A stretch of 64,000 nt of DNA, from assembly GCF_024699925.1 (NCBI RefSeq), contig NZ_JAJOMX010000001.1, forward strand, positions 1,240,001 through 1,304,000, written 5' to 3'. The notes under the pieces are model-generated. The model saw only the letters and a program-made list of their open reading frames with translations. It made no database searches and was not told where the DNA came from. Made by a program: the position numbers and the translations under genes. Of this stretch, positions 44,293-53,523 are shown piece after piece. The DNA is from Mesorhizobium sp. J428. GTDB taxonomy: Bacteria > Pseudomonadota > Alphaproteobacteria > Rhizobiales > Rhizobiaceae. Position 1 is the first letter of the stretch. Every line of letters starts with the position of its first letter.

Positions 44293-45447
44293 ATGCGCAG
44301 TATCAAATATGGTCTCCACGGAACCGTCCTCGCGCTGGCAGTGGCCGGCGGCTATCTTCTGGCGCAGAACGGCTGGAACGTCGGCGGCACTGCCGCCGGC
44401 GCGGCACCATCTGCACCCGCACCTCAGGCAATGCCGGTGCCGGTGGTCAGCGTCGTCAGGCAGACGATCCCGATCTATCTCGACTACGCCGCCCGGACGG
44501 AAGCGATCCGCAACGTCACCCTTCAGGCAAAGGCCTCGGGCTACCTGCAGCAGCAGCTGGTGGCCGACGGCACGGACGTGGAGGCCGGCGACCTTCTCTA
44601 TAAAATCGACGCGAGCGACTATCAGGCCGCGCTCGAGCAGGTGAAGGCGCAGATCAGGCGCGACGAGGCGTCTCTCGACTACCTCCGCTCGAACCTGACG
44701 CGCGGCAGCGAACTCGCGTCCAGCGGATATCTCGCCAGGGACGGCTTCGACCTGCGCCAGAGCGCCATGCGCCAGGGCGAGGCATCGCTGGCAATGTCGC
44801 GCGCCGCCGAATACACCGCCGAGCTGAATCTGCGGAATACGGAAATCCGTGCACCCTTCGCCGGGCGGCTCGGACGCAACCAGGCGCCGGTGGGAGCGCT
44901 GATCACTAGCTCAGCCGGCACCCCGCTCAACACTCTGGTCCAACTTTCGCCGATCTACGTCACCTTCAATCCGAGCGAGACCGAGCTTGCGGAGATCCAG
45001 AAGGCGTTCGCGAACGGCACCGTGGACACTGAGGTCTTCGTTCCGGGCAGCGGCCAGGAGCCCCGCAAGGGACGTCTGACGTTCATCGACAACGCCGTGG
45101 AGCGCAACACCGGAACGGTCGTGGCGCGCGCCACGATCGAAAACGCCGACTTCTCCCTCCTGCCGGGTCAATATGTCCGCATTCGCCTGCATCTCCGGGA
45201 ACTGCCGAACGCCCTGATGGTGCCGCAGACAGCGCTCGGCTCGAGCCAGTTCGGCAGGTACGTCTATGTGATTGGCAAGGACAATGTCGTGGAGCAGCGG
45301 ATCGTCTCGCTCGGACCTGCGAACGGCCCTCTTGTCAGTCTCACGTCGGGAGTGTCCGAAGGCGACCAAATCATTTCGGGCAATCTGCAAAAGATCTTCC
45401 CCGGCGCGCCCGTGAAGCCGATCAGCGACGGCGATCAGCAATCCTGA
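44293..45447 (+). CDS. RND efflux membrane fusion (adaptor) protein
   Basis: A 384-residue periplasmic adaptor. An N-terminal hydrophobic anchor without a lipobox is followed by the biotinyl-lipoyl halves (LQAKASGYLQQQLVADGTDV and LNTEIRAPFAGRLGRNQAPVG-like), a coiled-coil hairpin between them and a beta-barrel domain (LPGQYVRIRLHLRELPNALM). It links the RND pump at 41140 to an outer-membrane channel. It starts 15 bases after the pump stop and is the last gene of this unit; the following 268 bases hold no recognisable gene. Confidence 0.92.
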   Translation: MRSIKYGLHGTVLALAVAGGYLLAQNGWNVGGTAAGAAPSAPAPQAMPVPVVSVVRQTIPIYLDYAARTEAIRNVTLQAKASGYLQQQLVADGTDVEAGDLLYKIDASDYQAALEQVKAQIRRDEASLDYLRSNLTRGSELASSGYLARDGFDLRQSAMRQGEASLAMSRAAEYTAELNLRNTEIRAPFAGRLGRNQAPVGALITSSAGTPLNTLVQLSPIYVTFNPSETELAEIQKAFANGTVDTEVFVPGSGQEPRKGRLTFIDNAVERNTGTVVARATIENADFSLLPGQYVRIRLHLRELPNALMVPQTALGSSQFGRYVYVIGKDNVVEQRIVSLGPANGPLVSLTSGVSEGDQIISGNLQKIFPGAPVKPISDGDQQS

Positions 45448-45715
45448 CATGCTTAAATTGCTTTACATAACCCGATTCATGGGAGTGTTCTGAAGAGGAC
45501 TTACGTCGGCACAGGCGATGTCTGCTCGCGACGAGATCACTGTCCAGACCTTGGGCGCCGCATCGATGCCGCAAGGCGCGCTCTTGCTGCCGGAGGCGAA
45601 GGGGCGGCGAGCCGGCCCAGCTTGCATCCGCGGCCAAAAGGTCGTTTTCTGTACGGATGAAATCGCACCGATCCAACGGCAGCGGTCGCCGAGTCCCCTT
45701 TGCGAGGGTTCATAA

Positions 45716-46861
45716 ATGTCCATTCATCGCACGATCGTGCCTGCGGCTGCCGAACTAGCGGAGAACACCGCCGCACCGTTCGAACAGGCGAAAGCCATGC
45801 CGAAATCGGTCTACACCGCGGAAGATTTCGCGGCGCTGGAGCTCGAGACCATCTTCGCCGGCGAATGGCTTTGCGCCGGGCGTGCCGACGCGCTGAAAGG
45901 ACCTGGCGACTATCTGACGATGGAGATCGCCGGCGAACCGATCGTCGTCCTGCGCGACCGCGACGGCAAGCTGCGTGCGATGTCGAATGTCTGCCGACAC
46001 CGCATGTCGACGCTGTTGCAGGGAAGCGGGACGGTGCGCGCCATCGTCTGCCCCTACCACGCCTGGACGTACAACCTCGACGGCACGCTGCGCGGCGCGC
46101 CGGCCATGGGAAAGAACGAGACGTTCCATCGCGACGAGATCCGCCTTCCACCGGTGCGGTGCGAGGAATGGCTGGGCTGGATCATGGTGACGCTCAACCC
46201 CGACATACCGCCGCCTTCGGAGCGGTTGAAAGCCGTCGAGGACCTGGTCGGATATCTCGACATGGGCGCCTACACCGAAACTTTCCGGGAAACACATCGC
46301 TGGGACACCAACTGGAAGGTGCTCGCGGAAAACTTCATGGAAAGCTACCATCTGCCGGTCTGCCACGCCGGCACCATTGGCGGTTCGACCGATCTGAACA
46401 CGATGGTCTGCCCCGAAGGCACCAATACGTTCAACTATCACACGATCCTGCGCAACGATCAGGTCAAGCTCTGCCTCGCGCATCCGGACAACACCGTGCT
46501 TACCGGCGACGAGCGGCGCACCACGTGGCTGCTTGCCATCTATCCTTCGCTGCTGATCACGCTGACGCCGGGCTATTTCTGGTACCTGAGCCTGCACCCG
46601 CATGGGCCGGGCCAGGTCGACATCATCTTCGGCGGCGGCATGTCGCCCGACTATATGGCCGATCCCGACGCGCCGAGCCAACTCGCAGCGGTCAAGAAGA
46701 TGCTTGATGACGTGAACCAGGAAGACCGTGGCTGCACGGAGAAGGTCTTCAAGGGCCTCAATGCACGGCTGGCCGGGCCGGGACCGCTGTCGCATCTCGA
46801 GCGGCCCAATTTCGAGTTCGCACAATATATCTCGCGCCGCGTGAACGGGCAGGCTGGCTGA
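45716..46861 (+). CDS. Rieske non-heme iron oxygenase, alpha subunit
   Basis: A 381-residue ring-hydroxylating-type oxygenase alpha subunit. The Rieske [2Fe-2S] ligands are Cys93/His95 and Cys112/His115 (NVCRHR and VCPYHAWTY). The catalytic iron site is ENFMESYHLPVCH with His212 and His217. Members oxidise aromatics or demethylate quaternary amines such as choline, carnitine and stachydrine-type compounds. No reductase or ferredoxin gene is adjacent. Its stop abuts the stop of the convergent ureohydrolase with zero bases between. Substrate unknown; a nitrogen-rich compound fits the neighbours. Confidence 0.9.
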   Translation: MSIHRTIVPAAAELAENTAAPFEQAKAMPKSVYTAEDFAALELETIFAGEWLCAGRADALKGPGDYLTMEIAGEPIVVLRDRDGKLRAMSNVCRHRMSTLLQGSGTVRAIVCPYHAWTYNLDGTLRGAPAMGKNETFHRDEIRLPPVRCEEWLGWIMVTLNPDIPPPSERLKAVEDLVGYLDMGAYTETFRETHRWDTNWKVLAENFMESYHLPVCHAGTIGGSTDLNTMVCPEGTNTFNYHTILRNDQVKLCLAHPDNTVLTGDERRTTWLLAIYPSLLITLTPGYFWYLSLHPHGPGQVDIIFGGGMSPDYMADPDAPSQLAAVKKMLDDVNQEDRGCTEKVFKGLNARLAGPGPLSHLERPNFEFAQYISRRVNGQAG

Positions 46862-47830
46862 TCATCTGCCGGCGTCACGCCGGAGCGCCACGCAGTCGGC
46901 CAGGAGACACAGAATCTCGAAGGCGATGTTCGCCGCCAACAGCGCGGTGCCGCCGCCGACATCGAACGGCGGTGAGACCTCCACCACGTCCGCCGCGACC
47001 AGATCGACATCCTTGAGGCCGCGCAGGATGGCATTCACCTCGCGCGGGAGAAGACCGGCGACCTCAGGCGTGCCGGTTCCCGGCGCGAAGGCCGGATCGA
47101 CGCTGTCGATGTCGAAGGACAGGTAGGTCGGGCCGCTGCCTGCCACGCGGCGCGCTTCCGCGGCGACACCGTCCGGTCCGAGCGCGTCCGCCTCCTCGAT
47201 CGGAATGACGCGAATTCCCTGCGACGCCGTCCATTGCTCGTCGTCGGTCGAATAGATCGAACCACGGATTCCGATCTGGACCACGCGGCGGGGGTCGAGC
47301 AGCCCTTCCTCGATGGCGCGACGGAACGGGGTTCCATGCGTGTATTTCAACCCGCCGAAATAGCTGTCCGCCATGTCCTGGTGCGCGTCGAAATGGATCA
47401 TGCCGACCGGGCCGCTCCGTGCCGCGGCGCGCAGCAGCGCCAGCGAGGACAGGTGGTCGCCGCCGATGGCGAGCGGCACGGCGCCTGCCTGGACGATCCT
47501 GTCGGCGAACGCCGCGATGCTGTCCAGCGAGCGGTGGAGGTCGATGGGGTTTGTCGGCGCGTCGCCGAGATCGGCGACCTTGCACAGGTCGTAGGGCGAG
47601 CGCTTGGAGACGCCATGGACGCGCCGGATCATCCCCGACATGTCCCGCACCTGGCGTGGTCCGTGGCGCGGACCGGGACGGTTGGTCGTGCCTCCATCCC
47701 ACGGCACGCCGAAGATCGCGATATCCACGAGGGCGGGATCTTCTATCACCGGCAGGCGCATGAACGTTGCCGGCCCGGCGAAGCGCGGAACGGCGATGGA
47801 ATCGACTGGCGCGAATGTGCGTTCGTTCAT
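46862..47830 (-). CDS. Agmatinase-family ureohydrolase (agmatinase / guanidino-acid hydrolase)
   Basis: A 322-residue binuclear manganese hydrolase of the arginase superfamily, releasing urea from a guanidino compound. The metal motifs are complete: GGDHLSS near residue 122, HFDAHQDM near 146, and SFDIDSVDPAFAPGTGTPE near 228; GTTNRPGPRHGPRQVR near residue 47 is the agmatinase/guanidinobutyrase-type N-terminal loop. Candidates are agmatine, guanidinobutyrate or guanidinopropionate. It is divergent from an amino-acid-type ABC importer beginning at 48029, 198 bases away, which likely supplies the substrate. Confidence 0.9.
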   Translation of the reverse strand: MNERTFAPVDSIAVPRFAGPATFMRLPVIEDPALVDIAIFGVPWDGGTTNRPGPRHGPRQVRDMSGMIRRVHGVSKRSPYDLCKVADLGDAPTNPIDLHRSLDSIAAFADRIVQAGAVPLAIGGDHLSSLALLRAAARSGPVGMIHFDAHQDMADSYFGGLKYTHGTPFRRAIEEGLLDPRRVVQIGIRGSIYSTDDEQWTASQGIRVIPIEEADALGPDGVAAEARRVAGSGPTYLSFDIDSVDPAFAPGTGTPEVAGLLPREVNAILRGLKDVDLVAADVVEVSPPFDVGGGTALLAANIAFEILCLLADCVALRRDAGR

Positions 47831-48028
47831 GCGGATCTCCAGGCTGCAGAATAGCTTAACCGGGTAGCCCGGCCTTGCAACCCGTGTGATATCGCCTGGG
47901 TACTTGCCTAGTTTTTTTGCATTACCAAAAAGTGCTCAAGGATTGACAGCTCGGTCCTGATCGCATCAGTTAGACAAGATGTCGGAGGCGGCCCGGCCCC
48001 TCGCAGAACCCGATAACGGAGAAGTTCC

Positions 48029-48859
48029 ATGCAGAAGCGTCTGTTCCTCAAAGCAGTGCTCGGGCTGGCCGTGCTGTCCGCCGCATCGCTGCCCGCGCTC
48101 GCGGAAAGCGCGCTGGACCGGGTCAAGGCCGCGGGCGTCCTGAAGGTCGGCACGGAAACGGCTTTCGCGCCTTTCGACTTCATCGATGAAGCCGGCGAGC
48201 ATACCGGCCTCAACGTCGATGTTTTCGCGGAGGTGGGCAAGGAACTGCGAGTGAAGATCGAATGGGTCGAGCTGCCGTGGGACGGCGTTCTGCCCGCCCT
48301 CGAGGCTGGTCAGTTCGACATGGTCGCCGGCCCGGCCACCATCACCAAGGCGCGCCTTGAGCGCTACCGGTTCCTTTCCCCCGTCGCCGAAGCAACGGTC
48401 GCCTTCCTGAAGGGCAAAGGCGAAGCCGATATCACCAAGCCCGAGGATCTGGCGGGCAAGACGGTCGGGGCCGGCAAGGCGACCGCGCAGCTCGCCCAGG
48501 TCCAGGAATACAGCAAGACGCTGGCGACCCCGATCGAAACGCGGGAATATGTCAGTTTCAACGAGGCGTATGCCGACCTTGCCGCCGGCCGCATCGCAGC
48601 CGTCGGAAATTCGCTGCCGAACATCGCCTATGTCGCATCGAAGCAGCCCGACGTGTTCGAAGTGGTCCTGCCGCCCTTCGGCAAGAAATCCTATTTCGGC
48701 TTCATCGGCACCAAGAAGCCCGACGACCAGCCGTTGCTCGACGCGGTGCAGGCCGCCCTGGTGAAGATGAAGGGGGACGGCCGCATGGCCGAGCTTCAGA
48801 AGAAGTGGTTCGGCACCAGCTTCGACACGCCGGATGAAGTTCCGGAGCCGAACTTCTGA
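48029..48859 (+). CDS. Amino-acid-type ABC transporter substrate-binding protein
   Basis: A 276-residue periplasmic receptor (SBP_bac_3). Signal peptide ends ALA-ESALD. Family marks: AAGVLKVGTETAFAPFDFID, NVDVFAEVGKEL, LEAGQFDMVAGPATITKARLERYRFL and the C-terminal ALVKMKGDGRMAELQKKWFG. Such receptors bind polar or cationic amino acids and related guanidino compounds. It heads the operon with two permease genes downstream and is divergent from the ureohydrolase gene. Confidence 0.92.
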   Translation: MQKRLFLKAVLGLAVLSAASLPALAESALDRVKAAGVLKVGTETAFAPFDFIDEAGEHTGLNVDVFAEVGKELRVKIEWVELPWDGVLPALEAGQFDMVAGPATITKARLERYRFLSPVAEATVAFLKGKGEADITKPEDLAGKTVGAGKATAQLAQVQEYSKTLATPIETREYVSFNEAYADLAAGRIAAVGNSLPNIAYVASKQPDVFEVVLPPFGKKSYFGFIGTKKPDDQPLLDAVQAALVKMKGDGRMAELQKKWFGTSFDTPDEVPEPNF

Positions 48860-48925
48860 CGACAGGATGCCAGATCCCTTTCGGCTTCCCTTGATCGCCT
48901 GGCCGCCCGTCTCGGTCGCGGGCAG

Positions 48926-49597
48926 ATGGCACGACTCGATTTCCGAGCACGGCGCATGACGATGCGGCTATTCGAGCTGATGCTGGTGGCGGCCGGGCGC
49001 ACCATCGTCATCAGCGCCATATCGATCATGCTCGGCCTGCTCATCGGGCTTTGCGTGTGCGCGGCGAAATTGTCCACCCGCCGCCTGCTGTCGGTTCCGG
49101 CCAGGATATTCATCAGCTTCTTCCGCGGCGTGCCGCTGATCGTGCAACTGCTGCTGATCTACAATCTGCTTCCCCAACTCGGGCTGTTCGTGCCGAGTGT
49201 GATCGCGGCGGTGATCGGCCTGTCGCTGTGCACCGCCTCCTACCAGGCGGAAAATTTGCGGGGTGGTTTCCTGAGCGTTCCCAAGGGGCTGGTGGAGGCG
49301 GGCGATATGCTCGGCATGACGCCGTGGCAGCAGTTCCTACGCATCCGCGCGCCAATCGCGCTGCGGCTGACGGTTCCCGCGTTGGTCAACGAGGCGATCC
49401 TGATCCTCAAGGCCTCGTCACTGATCTCCGTAGTCGGCGTCATCGAACTGACCCGAATGGCGCAGAACCTGTCTGCGTCGACCTACAACCCGCTCCTGTT
49501 CTACTCGGTCGCCGGCGGACTCTATCTCGTCATCAACTGGGCTGTGGCCGGTGGCGGCACACTCGCGGAGCGCTTCATGAAGGTCGGCCGTATATGA
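48926..49597 (+). CDS. Amino-acid-type ABC transporter permease
   Basis: A 223-residue inner-membrane permease of the His/Glu/Gln (PAAT) type with about five helices and the ATPase contact loop EAGDMLGMTPWQQFLRIRAP. FFRGVPLIVQLLLIY is the usual early motif. Starts at 48956 or 48962 would give a more standard N-terminus (MRLFELMLVAAGRT); none has a strong ribosome site. Its stop overlaps the next start in ATGA. It pairs with the permease half of the fusion protein. Confidence 0.88.
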   Translation: MARLDFRARRMTMRLFELMLVAAGRTIVISAISIMLGLLIGLCVCAAKLSTRRLLSVPARIFISFFRGVPLIVQLLLIYNLLPQLGLFVPSVIAAVIGLSLCTASYQAENLRGGFLSVPKGLVEAGDMLGMTPWQQFLRIRAPIALRLTVPALVNEAILILKASSLISVVGVIELTRMAQNLSASTYNPLLFYSVAGGLYLVINWAVAGGGTLAERFMKVGRI

Positions 49598-51159
49598 GCC
49601 TCGATTTCGGGCTGATGGCAGCGCAGATGCCCGCCATCCTGGCCGGATTGCGCATAACCTTGCTGATCTGGATCGCATCGACGCTGCTGGGCTTCGCGCT
49701 CGGCTTCGCGATTGCGGCCGGCCGGCGGTTCGGGCCAAGGCCCCTCGCCCTGGCACTGCGCGCCATCGTGGAAGTGTTGCGCGGCACGCCGTTCCTGGTC
49801 CAGATATTCCTGCTCTATTTCGGCGGGCCTTTCATCGGCATCAGGCTCGAGCCCATACCGGCCGGCCTGATCGGCCTCACAATCTATGCGTCCGCCTATT
49901 TCAGCGAGATTTTCCGGGCAGGATTCAACGCGGTTCCGAAAGGGCATATCGAGGCAGCCGAATGCCTGGGACTGACGCAGTCGCAGATCGTGCGGCGTAT
50001 TTTCGTGCCGGAAATGACGGTGCTGGTGCTGCCGCAATGCGTGAACTGGGCGATCCTCCTGATGAAGGAGACTGCGGTCCTGTCCGTGATCGCGGTGCCG
50101 GAGATGACGGCGGTCATCAGCACGCTCGGTTCGCAGCAATATGCCTTTGTCGAGGCCCTGTTCCTGCTTGCGGTGTTCTACTGGGTGCTGGTCGAGCTTT
50201 GCGGCCGGCTCGGCCAGTATGGCGAGAAGCGCCTTTCTAAAGTACAGGTTCGCAGTATGACGTCCGCAGTCAGCATCCGCCACGTGTCGAAACGGTTCGG
50301 CGACAGCGAGGTGCTGCAGGATATCTCGCTGGAGGTCCCGCCCGGGGCCACGACATGCCTGATCGGTCCGTCCGGCTCGGGCAAGTCGACGCTGCTGCGC
50401 TGCGTCGCTTTTCTGGAGGAGGCCAGCGCGGGCACGATCCTGATCAACGGCCAGCCGCTTGGTTTCGCCGACGACGGCAACGGCCGCCGCCGGCTGAGTC
50501 CGCAAAGCATCCATCAGGTGCGCTCGCAGGTCGGCATGGTCTTCCAGCAGTTCAATCTTTGGCCGCATATGACAGCGCTGGGCAATGTTTCCGAAGCGCT
50601 TGTCACGGTGCGCGGGTTGAGGCGTTCGGAGGCGGAAGAGCGCGCCATGGCCCAGCTTCGCCATGTAGGCCTGGAAGACCGCGCGAAATACTACCCGTCC
50701 GAGCTTTCGGGCGGACAACAGCAGCGCGTCGCGATCGCCCGCGCGCTCGCCATGGAGCCCAGCATCCTCCTGTTCGACGAACCGACCTCAGCCCTGGATC
50801 CGGAACTGACCGGAGAGGTGTTGAACGTCATGCGCAAGCTTGCGGATGAAGGCATGACCATGATCGTCGTGACCCACGAGATCGGTTTTGCGGCAGGCGT
50901 CGGCAAGCTGATCGCGTTCCTCGACCATGGCCGGCTCCTGCTGCATGGCTCGCCGCAGGAGGTCTTTGGCGGTCCGCGACATCCGCGGCTGGGCAATTCC
51001 TGCAGACATATGACCGCGGAATCGCCCATCTGGGCGGAAGCGCCTAGGGCAGGCATGACGACGAGTCGATGCCTGGTTAATGCCGGCCAGAGGCTCGGTC
51101 TCCTGATCGAGTATCAGCTGTCGCTTCCCTACGCTCGCAAGCCGCCATTCTGCAATTAG
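49594..51159 (+). CDS. Fused amino-acid ABC permease-ATPase; C-terminus altered by a frameshift
   Basis: One uninterrupted frame joins a PAAT permease (residues about 1-215: LRGTPFLVQIFLLYFGGPF, ECLGLTQSQIVRRIFVPEM) to an ATPase (from about residue 222: MTSAVSIRHVSKRFGD, Walker A GPSGSGKST, signature LSGGQQQRVAIARALA, Walker B ILLFDEPTSALDP). Such fusions are known in this transporter class. Near 50994-50997 one base appears to be missing: with it restored the normal end FLQTYDRGIAHLGGSA and a stop at 51045-51047 appear. As written the frame runs to 51159 with unrelated residues. Start ATG 49594 overlaps the preceding stop. Confidence 0.82.
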   Translation: MSLDFGLMAAQMPAILAGLRITLLIWIASTLLGFALGFAIAAGRRFGPRPLALALRAIVEVLRGTPFLVQIFLLYFGGPFIGIRLEPIPAGLIGLTIYASAYFSEIFRAGFNAVPKGHIEAAECLGLTQSQIVRRIFVPEMTVLVLPQCVNWAILLMKETAVLSVIAVPEMTAVISTLGSQQYAFVEALFLLAVFYWVLVELCGRLGQYGEKRLSKVQVRSMTSAVSIRHVSKRFGDSEVLQDISLEVPPGATTCLIGPSGSGKSTLLRCVAFLEEASAGTILINGQPLGFADDGNGRRRLSPQSIHQVRSQVGMVFQQFNLWPHMTALGNVSEALVTVRGLRRSEAEERAMAQLRHVGLEDRAKYYPSELSGGQQQRVAIARALAMEPSILLFDEPTSALDPELTGEVLNVMRKLADEGMTMIVVTHEIGFAAGVGKLIAFLDHGRLLLHGSPQEVFGGPRHPRLGNSCRHMTAESPIWAEAPRAGMTTSRCLVNAGQRLGLLIEYQLSLPYARKPPFCN

Positions 51160-51291
51160 CCCCGTAACGGCCGCATCAAATCATTTCCTCAGCAGGATGA
51201 GGTTGAATGGCGCCAAGGGCCATACTGGTGGATAGCTGACTGTCTGCTCTCGATGGACGGCCGGAAAGCAGACGTCTTGTCAGCTCGTGGT

Positions 51292-52222
51292 TCACCGATG
51301 TGTGGCTCGGGGACGCAGAGGTTTGCCGGTCGGGATGGCTAACTCGGAGGGCCAATTGCCGAGAAGAGCCGCTCCATCGAATGTTGTCTGCAGGAACTTC
51401 ATGAGGGTGGCTGCAGGGTCCTTCGCCCGCCGGACCGCTTCATATGGGAGCAGGAATTCCCCCAGGTCGTGTCCCACACGGCTTCCCCCGGCGAAACCTC
51501 GATCGCGGGATATCCCTCTACCACGGGATAGGTGTAAGCGTAAAAGCTGGCTTCCGAGCTGCCGATACCACCAGGCCAGAACCCGGCCGAGGCACACTGA
51601 TGATCATAGGCATCCCGGGTCACGGCGTCTGGCAAACCAGGAATATTGCCTGGATGCATAGGCGCGGCACCCCCTGAGAACCGCGTGACCGCCAGATCCA
51701 TTGCGCCCCAAAACAGATGAACGGGACTGCTCTTGCCGATGAAGCCGGTGCGATAGGTCTTGTAGACGGAGTCAACGAGGACAAGAGCGCGAAAGTAGCG
51801 TGCGACCGCGTCCGCGTCGTAGGGTCTGGGGCGGGTGTCCTGGCTGAACCGGACAGGGTCAGGCACTTCGCTGGGTAGATCGCTGAAATGCGGCGTGCCG
51901 CCGAGACTTGCAACAAGATCGGCAAACCGGGCCTTGAACTCGGCGACCGTCCCCTCCTTCAGGGGAAGAACGGCGCGCTTTCCATCCGTGCTGCGACCGA
52001 TCACCAGATGATCAACGAGATCGAAGTCAATCTGGATGCCCGAGCCGTCGGGGATGAGAGAGGTCGTCAGACCACGCACGTCGACGTTAAGGTCGCGTGC
52101 CAGGAGTGGTTTTGCCAAGGCGTATGGGCTAGGCGATATTTGCCCACGATCTGCAGATAGAGGTGCAGCGCCTTGCAGGTATCCTGCCAATCCAAGTAGT
52201 GAAGTTCTGGCCACTCGGTCAC
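51292..52222 (-). pseudogene. DUF5996 family protein, two frameshifts
   Basis: A GTG start at 52222 begins TEWPELHYLDWQDTCKALHL. The frame breaks near 52087-52092 after NHSWHATL and continues in a second frame from NVDVRGLTTSLI; it breaks again in a C-run at 51459-51463, after which the natural end (EFLLPYEAVRRAKDPAATLM to the stop at 51292) is read in a third frame. Adding one base at each point gives 310 residues with the usual DUF5996 pattern, including FWGAMDLAVTRFSGG and the metal-like HPG and H-rich region. Function unknown. It is divergent from the UBP zinc-finger gene. Confidence 0.8.
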
Positions 52223-52317
52223 TGTGTCTCCGGGTCTTCGGTCGGCTTGACCGCCTTGCATTCGGAAATGGTGCAATACTCCAGTGACGCATGACGAGGC
52301 GAGAGTAAGGACGAACT

Positions 52318-52664
52318 ATGACCGATACCAATGCCATCAATTCTTCAGTCCCACCCTCGGGTCCGGATGTGTTGAGTGCCTCGCCACTGGCGGCTGGTGG
52401 GTTCACCTGCGCCGGTGCGCCCAATGCGGCCATGTCGGCTGTTGTGACTCCTCGGTGTCCAAACATGCCCGGGCGCATGCCACAAGCCACGGCCATCCAG
52501 TGGCCCAGTCCTTTGAACCGGGGGAGGACTGGTTCTGGAACTACGAGAAAGAGGAGCCGGTTGATGGTCCGGTCCTCAAGCCGCCACACCACCGGCCGCT
52601 TGACCAGCCCGTGCCGGGGCCGGAGGGAAGCGTGCCGGCCAATTGGCGGTCCCTGTTGATCTGA
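52318..52664 (+). pseudogene. UBP-type zinc finger protein, one frameshift near the N-terminus
   Basis: ATG at 52318 with AAGGA upstream starts a protein of about 115 residues. The first 15 codons and the zinc-finger body are in different frames; one added base near 52356-52364 joins them. The body has GCVECLATGGWWVHLRRC, CGHVGCCDSS, KHARAHATSHGHPV and GEDWFWNYEKE, the ligand set of the UBP/ZnF domain that in eukaryotes binds free ubiquitin tails. Bacterial stand-alone versions have no established role known to me. The upstream 95 bases separate it from the divergent DUF5996 gene. Confidence 0.75.
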
Positions 52665-52835
52665 CCGAGCACGCTCCGCCCGCGCTTTGACCCGCCTCAC
52701 GGCGCAAGGCGAAGAAACGGTGCGTAGAACCTGACGTTCGGTGGCAGGTCATCGCCTTCACGTTGTCTCAAGTGAGTTATTCCTACTGCACATCAACGGC
52801 GCGTCGGCGGAGCTCTTGGTTTTGACCTTTCGAGA

Positions 52836-53483
52836 TCAATCACGAGCAGCGGAGCGCGAGTTGGCCACTGAGAGTGTGGAGTTGGCGCGGTAGCGCAGCC
52901 CGTCGACGAGCAGCGCCACCATGCGCCCAGCCCCCGCTGCGGCGGCTTCGTCGCGCACCGTCATGTAGAGGCTACCGATAGCGTTCAGCAGTTCATAGGC
53001 ATCGACGTCAGGCCGCACCGCGCCGGCCGCCACTGCCCTATCGAGCAGCCCCTGCAGCGCCGGCACCAGCCGCTCATTGCGATGCGCCGGCAGACTCTCA
53101 TAGGCCGCATCGCCCGCATACAGCGCCGCTGCGAGTCCGCGCTTGGTCGCGATGAACCCTACATAGACATCGAACCATCTCGTCAGCGCCTCGAACGGCG
53201 GATACTCGGCTGCCAGCACCGCCGCCGCATCCGCGCAGGCGTCAATCTCGCGCCGGAAGACCGCCGCGATCAGATCCGCGCGTCCCGGAAAATGCCGATA
53301 GACCGTGCCGATCCCGACCCCGGCCTTTTCCGCGATCTCCCGCACGGGAGCATCGACTCCGGACGCCGCAAACACCGCCTTGGCCGCTTGCAACAGCGCG
53401 TCGAGGCTGCGTTGGGCGTCGGCGCGCACCCGCTTTCCCGTCGGCTCTTTCACCGCGATTGCGTCGTCAGCAGTTTCGACCAC
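52836..53483 (-). CDS. TetR-family regulator
   Basis: A 215-residue TetR regulator with helix-turn-helix in residues about 20-65 (ALLQAAKAVFAASGVDAPVR, GVGIGTVYRHFPGRADLI). GTG at 53483 is preferred since AAGGGG lies seven bases upstream and the palindromic operator 53498-53518 then sits just in front. It is divergent from an SDR gene with 116 bases between. Two palindromes based on CGGAAC/GTTCCG lie between them, so it probably represses both genes. Confidence 0.88.
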   Translation of the reverse strand: MVETADDAIAVKEPTGKRVRADAQRSLDALLQAAKAVFAASGVDAPVREIAEKAGVGIGTVYRHFPGRADLIAAVFRREIDACADAAAVLAAEYPPFEALTRWFDVYVGFIATKRGLAAALYAGDAAYESLPAHRNERLVPALQGLLDRAVAAGAVRPDVDAYELLNAIGSLYMTVRDEAAAAGAGRMVALLVDGLRYRANSTLSVANSRSAARD

Positions 53484-53497
53484 AAATACCCCTTGCA

Positions 53498-53518
53498 ATA
53501 CGGAACAATGTTCCGTAT
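53498..53518. promoter_or_regulatory. TetR operator, perfect 21-base palindrome
   Basis: ATACGGAACA-A-TGTTCCGTAT, ten perfectly paired bases around one central base, 15 bases upstream of the TetR start. Very unlikely by chance. A related palindrome lies at 53524-53538, centre-to-centre 23 bases. Confidence 0.8.
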
Positions 53519-53523
53519 GTATT

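Noticed and set aside
45463..45723. Small overlapping frames on both strands between the RND adaptor and the Rieske gene
   Set aside because: No ribosome site, no family pattern, and frames on opposite strands cover each other; treated as noncoding.
47916..47995. A possible promoter with TTGACA before the amino-acid receptor gene at 48029
   Set aside because: No -10 element at a normal distance; only one of the two boxes is convincing.
49051..49593. Upstream extension of the permease-ATPase fusion
   Set aside because: This part is the permease gene at 48926 read in the wrong frame; the real start is ATG 49594 in the ATGA overlap.
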